Shown piece by piece: positions 10,058 through 18,023 of a stretch of 64,000 nucleotides of DNA. Location of the stretch: the NCBI RefSeq assembly GCF_002980575.1, contig NZ_PVBS01000001.1, positions 744,001 through 808,000 of the forward strand, in the 5' to 3' direction. The translations under genes were made by a program, and so were the position numbers. The stretch's first letter is position 1, and every line of letters begins with the position of its first letter. The notes beneath the pieces were generated by a model. The model was not told where the DNA came from and did no database searches. It was given only the letters and a program-made list of their open reading frames with translations. This stretch comes from Sphingobacterium gobiense (GTDB lineage: Bacteria; Bacteroidota; Bacteroidia; Sphingobacteriales; Sphingobacteriaceae).

Positions 10058-11053
10058 TTAATTGGTTAATTGTTTCTTTACGTATCGGCTAAAGCCTGCT
10101 GAAAAAGCTTCTTTAAACCGGCCGTTGTCCTTATAAATAATATAGATATCGATGTCCTCGAGGCTATTTGCTAAACTTATACCCGCCTCTGGCGTCATCG
10201 CCATAAAGACGTTGTCATAGCCATCAGCATCTATCGCAGTAGATGCCACAACCGTCACGCTCGCTACATTATTCTGTACCGGATATCCGTCACGCGGATT
10301 TATATGGTGATGAATACGACGTCCTTCAAAATCGAATGCCCGTCTATAATTCCCTGACGTAGTCACCGCCTTATCCGTCAGTTGTAATATAATATTTGAA
10401 TACTTGGTGCCCTGTGGACTTTCGATGGCTATCTCAAAAGGAACGTGAACATCTTTATAACCTTTTACTTTTATTTCGCCACCTAATTCAACCAAATAAC
10501 TTTCAATTCCTTTGCTATCCAGCAATCTAGAAATAACATCTACGGAATATCCTTGCGCTATGCCATTTAAATCTAGCTGCGTCCGTTTATCATTCTTAAA
10601 TAGCGTATTTCCGTCTAAAATAAGCTTATCCATGCCTACGAATTGTAATATGCTATCAATCGTTTGTGGTTGCGGAAACGTGTTGGTACGATTCGGTCCA
10701 AACCCCCAAAGTTCTACAAGTGGCATTACCGTAATATCAAATAATCCATTAGATATTCGGTTTATATAAAATGAGCGTTTCACTACATTTGTCATATGCT
10801 CATCTAGCTCTAATTTCCTGTGTGCTTCATTAAAAGCCGTTATGAGCGATTGATCGTTATATAACGACATTGAGTTGTCAATAACGTTCAATATGCTATC
10901 GATCTCTATCTTAGAAACGAAGGAGTTTGGTGCATAGTATTGGATACTATAGGATGTGCCTTGAGCCTGTCCATCAATAGCGAATTTAGATTGTTGGGCA
11001 TACACCGAAAAGCTCAGTGTTATTAAACACGGTATGAGTACACTTTTTAACAC
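10058..11053 (-). CDS. apbE: FAD:protein FMN transferase, ApbE family
   Basis: This 331-residue protein transfers FMN from FAD to a Thr/Ser of a target protein. A signal peptide (MLKSVLIPCLITLSFSVYAQ) places it in the periplasm. Visible family features are GTSYSIQYY, the LDLNGIAQGYSVD motif, a YLVELGGEIKVKG segment, AVTTSGNYRR, HHHINPRDGYP and the metal-binding STAIDADGYDNVFMAM region. It is 3 bp from the upstream Gfo/Idh/MocA gene and 10 bp from the downstream isomerase gene, so it belongs to the operon. I find no flavinylation motif (D-x3-[ST]-G-A-[ST]) in any operon product, so the target is unknown. Confidence 0.9.
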   Translation of the reverse strand: MLKSVLIPCLITLSFSVYAQQSKFAIDGQAQGTSYSIQYYAPNSFVSKIEIDSILNVIDNSMSLYNDQSLITAFNEAHRKLELDEHMTNVVKRSFYINRISNGLFDITVMPLVELWGFGPNRTNTFPQPQTIDSILQFVGMDKLILDGNTLFKNDKRTQLDLNGIAQGYSVDVISRLLDSKGIESYLVELGGEIKVKGYKDVHVPFEIAIESPQGTKYSNIILQLTDKAVTTSGNYRRAFDFEGRRIHHHINPRDGYPVQNNVASVTVVASTAIDADGYDNVFMAMTPEAGISLANSLEDIDIYIIYKDNGRFKEAFSAGFSRYVKKQLTN

Positions 11054-11056
11054 GTT

Positions 11057-12370
11057 CTAGATATAAAGACTGGTGTTTTTTCCCGGGATAGCGTAAGGAT
11101 ATTCACCACTTTCATTTGGAATAATTTTAGGCAATGCATTCCAAGCATATATATCTGGCGACAAATCAATTTCTGAGGTAATTGCTTCATCCCATTTGAT
11201 TACTTTGCCTGTATAACACGCTATTCGGCCAATGATACCTGTAAGTGTACTATATGCTCCATGCTGTGTATCGTCGAAAGCATATTCGTTTTTAGCAATC
11301 GCCGCGAAAAGTTCTTTATGTTCCTGTTGATAAGCGTTTGGATTACCTTTGGGGTCGTGGCGATATAACTCATTACCGTTGACATCCCACAACACTGCTT
11401 GGTTACTCGCCGAAAGGTATGCGCGGCCCTTCGTTGCTTGAAACGCTTCATCCACTCTATTGGATACGCCCTCAAAATGCCTACATTGACTATACACGAC
11501 AGAGCCGTCATCATATGTGAGCTCAATAGCGAAATTGTCATAGATTTCCCCGTAATCCTTGCCGGTACGATGGGCTCTACTGCCTGTACCTTCAATGGAA
11601 ATAGGATACTTCCCTTTAACCCAATTGGCGATATCGATATTATGGACGTGCTGTTCGACAATATGATCGCCGCAAAGCCAATTGAAATAAAACCAATTCC
11701 GCATCTGGTATTCCATTTCGGTTTGGTTCGGTTTCCGCGGGCGGACCCATACTCCCCCGCTGTTCCAGTAAACCTGCCCTGAAACCACATTACCGATGGC
11801 ACCATCCTGTATACGTTTGATGGCTTCTCGATAATTCGTTTGATAGCGTCGCTGTAATCCTACCACAACATTTAACTTTTTCTTTTTGGCTTCTTCCGCT
11901 GCAGCAAGTACCTTTCTTATACCGGGGATATCCACAGCAACAGGCTTTTCCATAAAAACATGTTTACCCGCCTTTACCGCTTCTTCAAAGTGTATAGGAC
12001 GAAACCCAGGAGGTGTCGTTAGTAATACCACATCGGCATCTTTAATAGCTTCTTTATAAGCATCGAATCCAACATATTTACGACTGTCTGGCACATCAAT
12101 TTTTTCACCAAACTTTTCTTTTAAGGTATTGTAGGTGGACGCCAGGTTGTCTTGGAAAGCATCCGCCATTGCCACCAGCTTAATGTTTTGCCCTGAAGCA
12201 AAAGCATCGAATGTAGCACCAGTACCACGTCCGCCACAACCGATTAACGCAATTTTGATAACGTCACTTCCTGCCGCGAATACACTAGATACCGGCGTAG
12301 ACGATAATACAGCCGCGCCTGTTAGAGCTGACCCCGCTTTAATAAAATCTCTCCTTTTAAAATGTTGCAT
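11057..12370 (-). CDS. Gfo/Idh/MocA-family oxidoreductase, Tat-exported (second copy)
   Basis: A 437-residue Rossmann-type oxidoreductase with a strong Tat signal, FKRRDFIKAGSALTGAAVL (arginines 6-7). The nucleotide-binding loop GCGGRGTGA lies at about residues 44-52 and the EKP motif at 141-143. It is only distantly like the other Gfo/Idh/MocA protein of the same operon: the second has QKP, a different C-terminal domain and 38 more residues. The two therefore probably do different steps, such as oxidation of one sugar and reduction of another with a bound cofactor. The next gene, apbE, follows after 3 bp. Confidence 0.86.
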   Translation of the reverse strand: MQHFKRRDFIKAGSALTGAAVLSSTPVSSVFAAGSDVIKIALIGCGGRGTGATFDAFASGQNIKLVAMADAFQDNLASTYNTLKEKFGEKIDVPDSRKYVGFDAYKEAIKDADVVLLTTPPGFRPIHFEEAVKAGKHVFMEKPVAVDIPGIRKVLAAAEEAKKKKLNVVVGLQRRYQTNYREAIKRIQDGAIGNVVSGQVYWNSGGVWVRPRKPNQTEMEYQMRNWFYFNWLCGDHIVEQHVHNIDIANWVKGKYPISIEGTGSRAHRTGKDYGEIYDNFAIELTYDDGSVVYSQCRHFEGVSNRVDEAFQATKGRAYLSASNQAVLWDVNGNELYRHDPKGNPNAYQQEHKELFAAIAKNEYAFDDTQHGAYSTLTGIIGRIACYTGKVIKWDEAITSEIDLSPDIYAWNALPKIIPNESGEYPYAIPGKNTSLYI

Positions 12371-12397
12371 TAGTTTAGGTATTATAAAATCTATTCA

Positions 12398-13381
12398 TTA
12401 AAAATCTTTGATAGGATCTTGATTGTAGTAAGCCATAATCTCTTCCTGCGTCGGTGCATTCACTGGTCGGACAAGACGTAACCCCACGAATGGGGCTTCT
12501 GGAAACCACCAATTAGATTTTGGTATTTGTGGATCTAGTTGTTTCCATATAGGATCAGAAGCCATACGAGCAGCGGATCGAAGCCCATCAGCCTGACTAT
12601 CGAAAGCACCACCCCTTACACTATGGGGGTAAAGCGCGGTGGGGATAGCAACAGGGTTTTTAGCAGTTTTACCCTCAAACTGTTCATAATAGTTTGGGAT
12701 ATATTGATCAAACGTCCATTCAGCAACATTTCCGGCCATATCATATAAGCCCCAAGCATTTGGTTTTTTCTGTCCGACAGGAGCAGTTTTATCGTTGCTA
12801 TTTGCTGCAAACCAAGCATACTCTTCTAGCAGTATAGCGTCATTCCCAAAAAAATATTCCGATGTCGACCCTGCTCGACACGCATACTCCCATTCAGCCT
12901 CTGTGGGTAAGCGGTAAAATACACCGGTCCGCGTATAAAGCCATTTGCAAAATTGAATAGCATTATAGTGCGTCATCGCCAGTGCTGGATGTCCTTCCTT
13001 CCCCATACCAAAGGTCATATCCAAATAAGGTTTTGTAGGACGTGTCACAGCATCTACTTCGGAGGCAACCATACCATTCGTTGCAATAGTTTGCTCTAAA
13101 TCTTTATATACAAAAGGCTCATATAAATCCCAAGTCACCTCATAAGTACCCATCCAAAACGGATCAAGTTCCACTTGGTGAATCGGCTTTTCATCTTCTT
13201 TTTCAGATTTATCACTTCCCATGCTAAATCTTCCTCCGGGGATAGCCTCCATAGAAAACTCCAATTGGGTTCCCTCTATTTTCTGAATGTAACGCTCGTG
13301 CTTTTCCTGTGCTTTTAAAATGAGGTTAGCTGCTGCGAACGCGAAAACAAACACACTGATCTTTACAATTTGCATTGTCAT
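12398..13381 (-). CDS. Formylglycine-generating-enzyme (SUMF1) fold protein lacking catalytic cysteines
   Basis: A 327-residue exported protein (signal segment VKISVFVFAFAAANLILKAQ) with the full FGE-sulfatase domain: GRFSMGSDKSEKEDEKP, HQVELDPFWMGTYEVT, YRLPTEAEWEYACRAG, NAWGLYDMAGNVAEW and the C-terminal FVGLRLVRP. True formylglycine-generating enzymes have two redox cysteines after the RGGSW motif. Here the segment from residues 254 to 273 (SVRGGAFDSQADGLRSAARM) has none, and only two cysteines occur in the whole protein, both upstream. It is therefore not a sulfatase-activating oxidase. A binding, structural or different oxygenase role is more likely. It is the first gene of the operon. 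The start could be Met1 or Met3. Confidence 0.85.
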   Translation of the reverse strand: MTMQIVKISVFVFAFAAANLILKAQEKHERYIQKIEGTQLEFSMEAIPGGRFSMGSDKSEKEDEKPIHQVELDPFWMGTYEVTWDLYEPFVYKDLEQTIATNGMVASEVDAVTRPTKPYLDMTFGMGKEGHPALAMTHYNAIQFCKWLYTRTGVFYRLPTEAEWEYACRAGSTSEYFFGNDAILLEEYAWFAANSNDKTAPVGQKKPNAWGLYDMAGNVAEWTFDQYIPNYYEQFEGKTAKNPVAIPTALYPHSVRGGAFDSQADGLRSAARMASDPIWKQLDPQIPKSNWWFPEAPFVGLRLVRPVNAPTQEEIMAYYNQDPIKDF

Positions 13382-13557
13382 TAATCTAGATTTTTTATAA
13401 ATCGGAATTAAATATAGGAATAATATTGTAAAAAATACACTAAGTCCATTTTACAACAATCAAGTTACAAAAAAAAATTTTGTAATTTCAAGATTAATAT
13501 GACTGAAATATCACTAATTCAAAGGTGAGAAACCTCTCCTGACGCCAAAAAAAATAA

Positions 13558-13565
13558 TATCTTTG
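13558..13565 (+). promoter_or_regulatory. Possible -7 element of the lipid A deacylase gene
   Basis: TATCTTTG fits the Bacteroidota -7 consensus TAnnTTTG and lies 34 bp before the start of the next gene. No TTG is seen at the expected -33 position, so support is partial. The 218-bp gap 13382-13599 must also hold the promoter of the reverse operon, which I could not pinpoint. Confidence 0.4.
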
Positions 13566-13599
13566 CCAACCGAAAATTATTGATTTTTTAAAAAAAACA

Positions 13600-14727
13600 T
13601 TGAAAAAGGTACTTTTTACATTCTTATTATTAGTGACTTCTTTTTACCTTCGAGCACAATTGGATTCCAGTGCGTTAGCACAGAAAAATCCGTTGATTAT
13701 CGAATTGGAAATGGAGAATGGCGGAATATTGGCAGCAAAGGATATACGGCGGACAACTTTTGAAAGTGCATATTATAACGGAATAAACTTGAAAATAGGT
13801 TGGAAAATACAAAAATCAAACGACCAGTACTTCACGTTATATAACAATCCCATTTATGGAATCGGTTTCTATAGTAGTACGTTCAACACCGACATTATCG
13901 GAAGTCCTTACGCCATTTATGGATTTGTGCAATCTCCTTTTGGGAACTTAACAAACAAACGTTGGGGTTTCGATTATCGTATAGGACTCGGTATTTCTGG
14001 AAATTTCACACCTTATGATCCGGAAAACAATCCGCTGAATGTTGTAATTGGTGCAAAGAATAACGTTTTTATCGATTTTGGTATACGGAGTCAATATAAA
14101 ATTAATCCAAACTGGCGTATTGGACTGGGCTTGGCCTATCACCACTTTTCAAACGGTGCTCTCCGGCTGCCTAACAAAGGCGTCAATCTAGTGCCATTAA
14201 CAGCATCCATTACATATCAACCGAATGGTCATTCTGTCCTTCCCGACAAGAGTAATATAGCGCCCTATAGTGATAAAATACTATATCATATTAACTACGG
14301 TGCGGGCTGGAAGCAACTAGATAAAGATAAAGATGAACGTTTTTTAAAGACTACGTTAAGCGCTTACGCCAGTAAGTTTGTATCACATAAATGGAGAATG
14401 GGCGGCGGTGTCGATTTATTCTACTCCTCCTCGGGAAATTACGATGAAATAGCAGGAGACAGCAGCGGTAAATTAAGCGCAAAGTTATCCGGTGGACCAT
14501 CTTTTTATTTAGTACATGTATTGAATCGTAATCTAGTATTAAATGGAAACGTGGGCTACTATATCCATAAACAATACTTCAATGGAGAGATAAACCGAAT
14601 CTTTTTAAGAGCAGGGGCACGGTATTATGTTTATAAAGACTTTAACGCTGGTATCTCTATCAAAGCCCATAAAGGAAAGGCAGATTTCATCGAATGGACG
14701 GTCGGCTATACGTTCAACAGGGATTAA
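13600..14727 (+). CDS. PagL-like lipid A 3-O-deacylase / acyloxyacyl hydrolase
   Basis: A 375-residue outer-membrane beta-barrel protein. The signal peptide MKKVLFTFLLLVTSFYLRAQ begins at a TTG codon; no ATG lies in frame nearby, so TTG is taken as the start. The PagL signature is clear: HHFSNGALRLPNKGVN at residues 181-196, with the catalytic His182-x-Ser184-Asn185 pattern. PagL removes the 3-linked acyl chain of lipid A. At 375 residues it is about twice the length of proteobacterial PagL, and the extra C-terminal half looks like further beta strands ending in VGYTFNRD. It stands alone, divergent from the oxidation operon. Confidence 0.8.
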   Translation: MKKVLFTFLLLVTSFYLRAQLDSSALAQKNPLIIELEMENGGILAAKDIRRTTFESAYYNGINLKIGWKIQKSNDQYFTLYNNPIYGIGFYSSTFNTDIIGSPYAIYGFVQSPFGNLTNKRWGFDYRIGLGISGNFTPYDPENNPLNVVIGAKNNVFIDFGIRSQYKINPNWRIGLGLAYHHFSNGALRLPNKGVNLVPLTASITYQPNGHSVLPDKSNIAPYSDKILYHINYGAGWKQLDKDKDERFLKTTLSAYASKFVSHKWRMGGGVDLFYSSSGNYDEIAGDSSGKLSAKLSGGPSFYLVHVLNRNLVLNGNVGYYIHKQYFNGEINRIFLRAGARYYVYKDFNAGISIKAHKGKADFIEWTVGYTFNRD

Positions 14728-14733
14728 CTTCTT

Positions 14734-15088
14734 CCCCTTTTTTCTTGATAAAAAAGGAGATAAAAAATCAAGGCTGAGTATGTTTTCGCTATCTTACTTT
14801 GCCTATTCCTAAACAGAATGAAACTCACTTCGTTCAAACAACATTCTGTTTTATACGGAATAGTCTACATCAAGATTGCCGCGAAAAAACACAAGGCCGT
14901 TTTGGTTCGCATCGTCGCAATCAACTAATAATTGCGGAGATTTACGTACTGTACTATCCCTTCCTTAACATCTAAGGTCGCATCCGAATATTTGAAGTTT
15001 GTAGAAATTTCCCCTTGCACGGACCATTGTTTCAAATATTCGAAGCGACGAGGTTTTGGTTCTTTTTACGGGAAAAAGAAGATAAAAA
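14734..15088. repeat. Intergenic repeat-like element with terminal A/T-rich motifs and internal dyads
   Basis: This gene-free stretch is organised. Both ends carry a similar motif (AAAAAGGAGATAAAAAA at about 14750 and AAAAAGAAGATAAAAAA at about 15073). Inside are two dyads: AAACAGAATG/CATTCTGTTT at 14811-14820 and 14842-14851, and CGAATATTTGAA/TTCAAATATTCG at 14985-14996 and 15031-15042. From memory it resembles degenerate intergenic repeats found many times in Bacteroidota genomes, around a core like ACTCRCTTCGYTCAAACA. I see no open reading frame of note. Copy number cannot be judged from one window. Confidence 0.5.
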
Positions 15089-15090
15089 AA

Positions 15091-15690
15091 TTACATAACT
15101 AATTTCCCGATGCTTTTAGCCAGGTTTCTGTCTACCGTAATATAACCCGGATAGTAAATATTGCTATTCCCGATTTTAATAGACGGCTTTATTTTCAGAA
15201 CCAGAAAACCTTCTCCCTTTCTGGTAAAAAGTTCATTTAATACATTCTCCACTCCTTTTTCTTTCGCGGTGCCGAAAATGTTAGCTTTAAAGGTTAGGGG
15301 TACGACGGTGCTCTCACCAGTTGCTAAATGAAGATTTTCGTTCACCGTGCCTTCAAAAAGTGGCTTTCCTTGAATTTCAATTAAGTACTTAAAGGAATTG
15401 ATCTTTGTAGTTGTCGTCGTGGGGTTACTGACTTTCATATTTATCCTTGCTTCTAAAGGTAAATCCTGCCGTAACATCGCCATGGCTATTCCGGGAAGAG
15501 ACCCTAAATTCACGCCATCTTTTCCGGTATAGCTATCCATGTCTCTACCTGCCAAACGGATATCTTGCATCGATTCCACGGTATAATTGAATTTGGCGAG
15601 TGCATCAATCTGGTTTTTATTAATAGCACAGCCGCTCAATAGTAATCCTATAAACATCATGCATAGGATGTTGATATCTCTTCTTTTCAT
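15091..15690 (-). CDS. Lipoprotein with a probable LEA14/WHy-like domain
   Basis: A 199-residue lipoprotein: MKRRDINILCMMFIGLLLSGC ends in a lipobox with Cys21. The start at 15690 is preferred over an in-frame ATG at 15729 because it puts the signal at the N-terminus and leaves a 10-bp gap to the upstream gene instead of a 29-bp overlap. The mature part contains LEARINMKVSNPTTTTTKIN and a beta-rich region ending in a hydrophobic stretch. This pattern of conserved NP with alternating strands resembles the LEA14/WHy fold. The domain call is a judgement by eye. It probably forms an operon with the lipoprotein gene upstream. Confidence 0.65.
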   Translation of the reverse strand: MKRRDINILCMMFIGLLLSGCAINKNQIDALAKFNYTVESMQDIRLAGRDMDSYTGKDGVNLGSLPGIAMAMLRQDLPLEARINMKVSNPTTTTTKINSFKYLIEIQGKPLFEGTVNENLHLATGESTVVPLTFKANIFGTAKEKGVENVLNELFTRKGEGFLVLKIKPSIKIGNSNIYYPGYITVDRNLAKSIGKLVM

Positions 15691-15700
15691 ATCTAATTTA

Positions 15701-16465
15701 TTACTTTGTTTTATTCCTTTTTCCACCAAAATTGTATGTAAACCCTAAAGTAAATACAGCATTTCCTGCTTTTAAATAGGTGTTGTCCACCACGTTAAAA
15801 TTAAAACCGTTCGTATACTGTATCTGAAAACTCCTATTCAATTCCATGCGTGTATAAAAAAGAGGTTCAATAAACAACGCTTCTTCTGTTGGACTAGCTA
15901 AATCGTTAATAGCAAAATCTTGCATAGCAACCCGGCTAGCACGGACAGCAGTACCGTAATTTAATTTACGAGGTTTGCCGAATAGATTCAACTTTTGTCG
16001 TCTTGTGGACGAAAAATTTACTTGAACAAAAATTTTGTCAAAATCAACTATCCGCGTTTCTACCGGTATCATGCCCGTTGTAGACGCCCGGCGATCGATC
16101 TCTGTCGAAGATCCGATACCATAGCCTGCATATATTTCAAGTATCTGCCTTTTTTCTTTACCGACTCGGGTGAAATAACCAAGACCACCTTCTACCAAAT
16201 GTTGCCTAAATAATTCATTTTTATTATTCTGGCCACCTTGGTCAATATAAGATCCATTCGCTATTATGGCTATATGATTTCCTACAGCAACACCCACGCT
16301 TCCGCTTAAATTCCCTTTAACATTGACATGGGCAGCAGCATGTACCTCCCCTTTTTCCTGAAACATAGGCGTCGCTGGCACATTGGGCATATATATCGAG
16401 CTACAGGAGGCAAAAAATAGCGCTAGCGGAAAGATGATGAAATATACAAATCGGATGATATACAT
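15701..16465 (-). CDS. Outer-membrane lipoprotein, beta-strand rich, unknown function
   Basis: A 254-residue protein with a lipoprotein signal (FIIFPLALFFASC, Cys21). The rest consists of alternating hydrophobic strands such as GEVHAAAHVNVKGNLSGSVGVAVG, aromatic-rich strands, and a C-terminal FTLGFTYNFGG typical of outer-membrane barrels. I do not recognise a specific family. It is 10 bp upstream of the LEA14-like lipoprotein gene, so the two are likely co-expressed and may act together at the cell envelope. No catalytic motif is visible. Confidence 0.65.
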   Translation of the reverse strand: MYIIRFVYFIIFPLALFFASCSSIYMPNVPATPMFQEKGEVHAAAHVNVKGNLSGSVGVAVGNHIAIIANGSYIDQGGQNNKNELFRQHLVEGGLGYFTRVGKEKRQILEIYAGYGIGSSTEIDRRASTTGMIPVETRIVDFDKIFVQVNFSSTRRQKLNLFGKPRKLNYGTAVRASRVAMQDFAINDLASPTEEALFIEPLFYTRMELNRSFQIQYTNGFNFNVVDNTYLKAGNAVFTLGFTYNFGGKRNKTK

Positions 16466-16497
16466 AAGTTACTGTTCTTATGTGCTAGCAACGCTAA

Positions 16498-17340
16498 TTA
16501 TTGTGCCAAAATTATTTCAGCACTTTCTAGTTCTAACTGCATCTCCTTTTGCAGTTTTAAAGCTTCTTCCCGTGCACGTTCTGCAAAATCCTTTCCATCA
16601 GACGCATATATAATACCGCGCGTACTATTTACCAAGAGACCACAATCCTTGTTTATGCCGTACTGGCAGACTTCTCGTAGAGAACCGCCCTGCGCTCCAA
16701 CACCCGGCACCAAAAGAAAATGATCCGGTACGTGTTGTCGAACATTTAAGAATCCCTCTCCCCGAGTCGCTCCTACCACAAACATCGTGTTTTCAGGTGT
16801 GCCCCAAGCTTTTACTTTATCCAATACATATTCAAATAATTCTACGCCAGATGCGTTGGTAAAGTTCTGAAAATCCCTACTTCCCGGGTTGGATGTCAAC
16901 GCTAACACGATAGCCCATTTGTTGGGTATGTCCAGAAATGGAATGACCGAGTCATGCCCCATGTATGGTGTTATTGTAAGCGCATCAAAACCTAGGCCAG
17001 AGAGGTCTTCATCAAAAAAAGCTTTTGCATATCTGGTAGAAGTATTACCAATATCGCCTCGCTTCGCATCGGCAATGCTCAGACAGTTTTTTGGTAGTAT
17101 TTCCCAAGTTTTTTGCAACGACTTCCAGCCTTTCGCACCATAACATTCGTAAAAAGCGATGTTTGGCTTATACGCCACACAAAGATCTTCTGTCGCCTCG
17201 ATAATCGCTTTATTAAAAGAAAATATTGGATCTTCATGATCCAAAAGATGTGTCGGTATCTTGGCTAGATCCGTATCTAATCCTATACACAAAAAACTTT
17301 TTTTAATTTTAATTTGCTGAATCAACGCTGCTCTAGTCAT
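16498..17340 (-). CDS. pyrF: Orotidine 5'-phosphate decarboxylase, type 2
   Basis: This enzyme decarboxylates OMP to UMP, the last step of de novo pyrimidine synthesis. It is a 280-residue type-2 PyrF: CIGLDTDLAKIP near the N-terminus, VAYKPNIAFYECYG, and the catalytic region SIADAKRGDIGNTSTRYAKAF with the Asp-x-Lys-x2-Asp pattern. GVGAQGG near residue 215 binds phosphate. Its start overlaps the stop of the thioredoxin-like gene upstream by 8 bp, so the two are translationally coupled although unrelated in function. Confidence 0.94.
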   Translation of the reverse strand: MTRAALIQQIKIKKSFLCIGLDTDLAKIPTHLLDHEDPIFSFNKAIIEATEDLCVAYKPNIAFYECYGAKGWKSLQKTWEILPKNCLSIADAKRGDIGNTSTRYAKAFFDEDLSGLGFDALTITPYMGHDSVIPFLDIPNKWAIVLALTSNPGSRDFQNFTNASGVELFEYVLDKVKAWGTPENTMFVVGATRGEGFLNVRQHVPDHFLLVPGVGAQGGSLREVCQYGINKDCGLLVNSTRGIIYASDGKDFAERAREEALKLQKEMQLELESAEIILAQ

Positions 17341-17947
17341 TCTTATTTATGAGTTCTGTAATAAAGTCGAATACATCTGTGCGAGAATAATCCGCCATAC
17401 CTTCATGGCGAGCAGCAATATCTCCTGTTTTATCCAAAATGACAGTCGTCGGGATAGCGCCCGCCAGCCATTCGCTTGGAATCTGGCTTTCAGGGTAATA
17501 AATAGGTAAATCCATGTCACTTTGTTGCATAAAATCGCGTGCCTTCTCCTTCTCAGCTTCAATCTCGACAATGAGGAAAACTACTTGATTATTGTCCTTA
17601 AATTTATCTTTTAATACCTGGATAGAAGGCATTTCTGCCTTACAAGGAGGGCACCAAGTTGCCCAAAAATTCAAGAAAACCACCTTCCCTTTTAAATCGG
17701 ATATGTTCACCACCTCTCCGTTATCGTCCGAGAAAGCAACTCCAGCATAGTTGCTGTCCGATGTAATATCAACTTGCGAAGTGTTTGTAGATACTTCTTC
17801 CGGTTTTTCCAGATTAGGTTTAAATAGGCCTATTTTCATTAAGCCTTGTTGTATCCAAGCGCGCCCAGCCGGTAAGATCAATAAAATGATCAATCCTACA
17901 AGCAGTACGTTACTGCCTATTTTCCAAAGTTTCTTTTTATCACTCAT
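17333..17947 (-). CDS. TlpA-type membrane-anchored thiol-disulfide oxidoreductase
   Basis: A 204-residue periplasmic thioredoxin-fold protein. A single transmembrane anchor (VLLVGLIILLILPAG) is followed by a linker and a TlpA/ResA domain with WATWCPPCKAEMPS, active-site cysteines C99 and C102. The cis-proline segment AIPTTVILDKTG is also present. Proteins of this kind reduce or isomerise disulfides, for example during cytochrome c maturation. The substrate here is unknown. It overlaps pyrF by 8 bp. Confidence 0.88.
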   Translation of the reverse strand: MSDKKKLWKIGSNVLLVGLIILLILPAGRAWIQQGLMKIGLFKPNLEKPEEVSTNTSQVDITSDSNYAGVAFSDDNGEVVNISDLKGKVVFLNFWATWCPPCKAEMPSIQVLKDKFKDNNQVVFLIVEIEAEKEKARDFMQQSDMDLPIYYPESQIPSEWLAGAIPTTVILDKTGDIAARHEGMADYSRTDVFDFITELINKND

Positions 17948-18023
17948 TTTATGTAGATTTTATCTCCGTGACACTAAGTCGCTACCTTATTAGGTTCATA
18001 ACGCATCATAATAGATTGCATCA

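Noticed and set aside
11221..11805. Second frame on the same strand inside the Gfo/Idh/MocA gene
   Set aside because: It overlaps a gene with clear motifs in another frame and encodes nothing recognisable.
12398..13381. Functional sulfatase-maturing FGE
   Set aside because: The two catalytic cysteines are absent from the segment after the RGG motif and no sulfatase gene is in the window.
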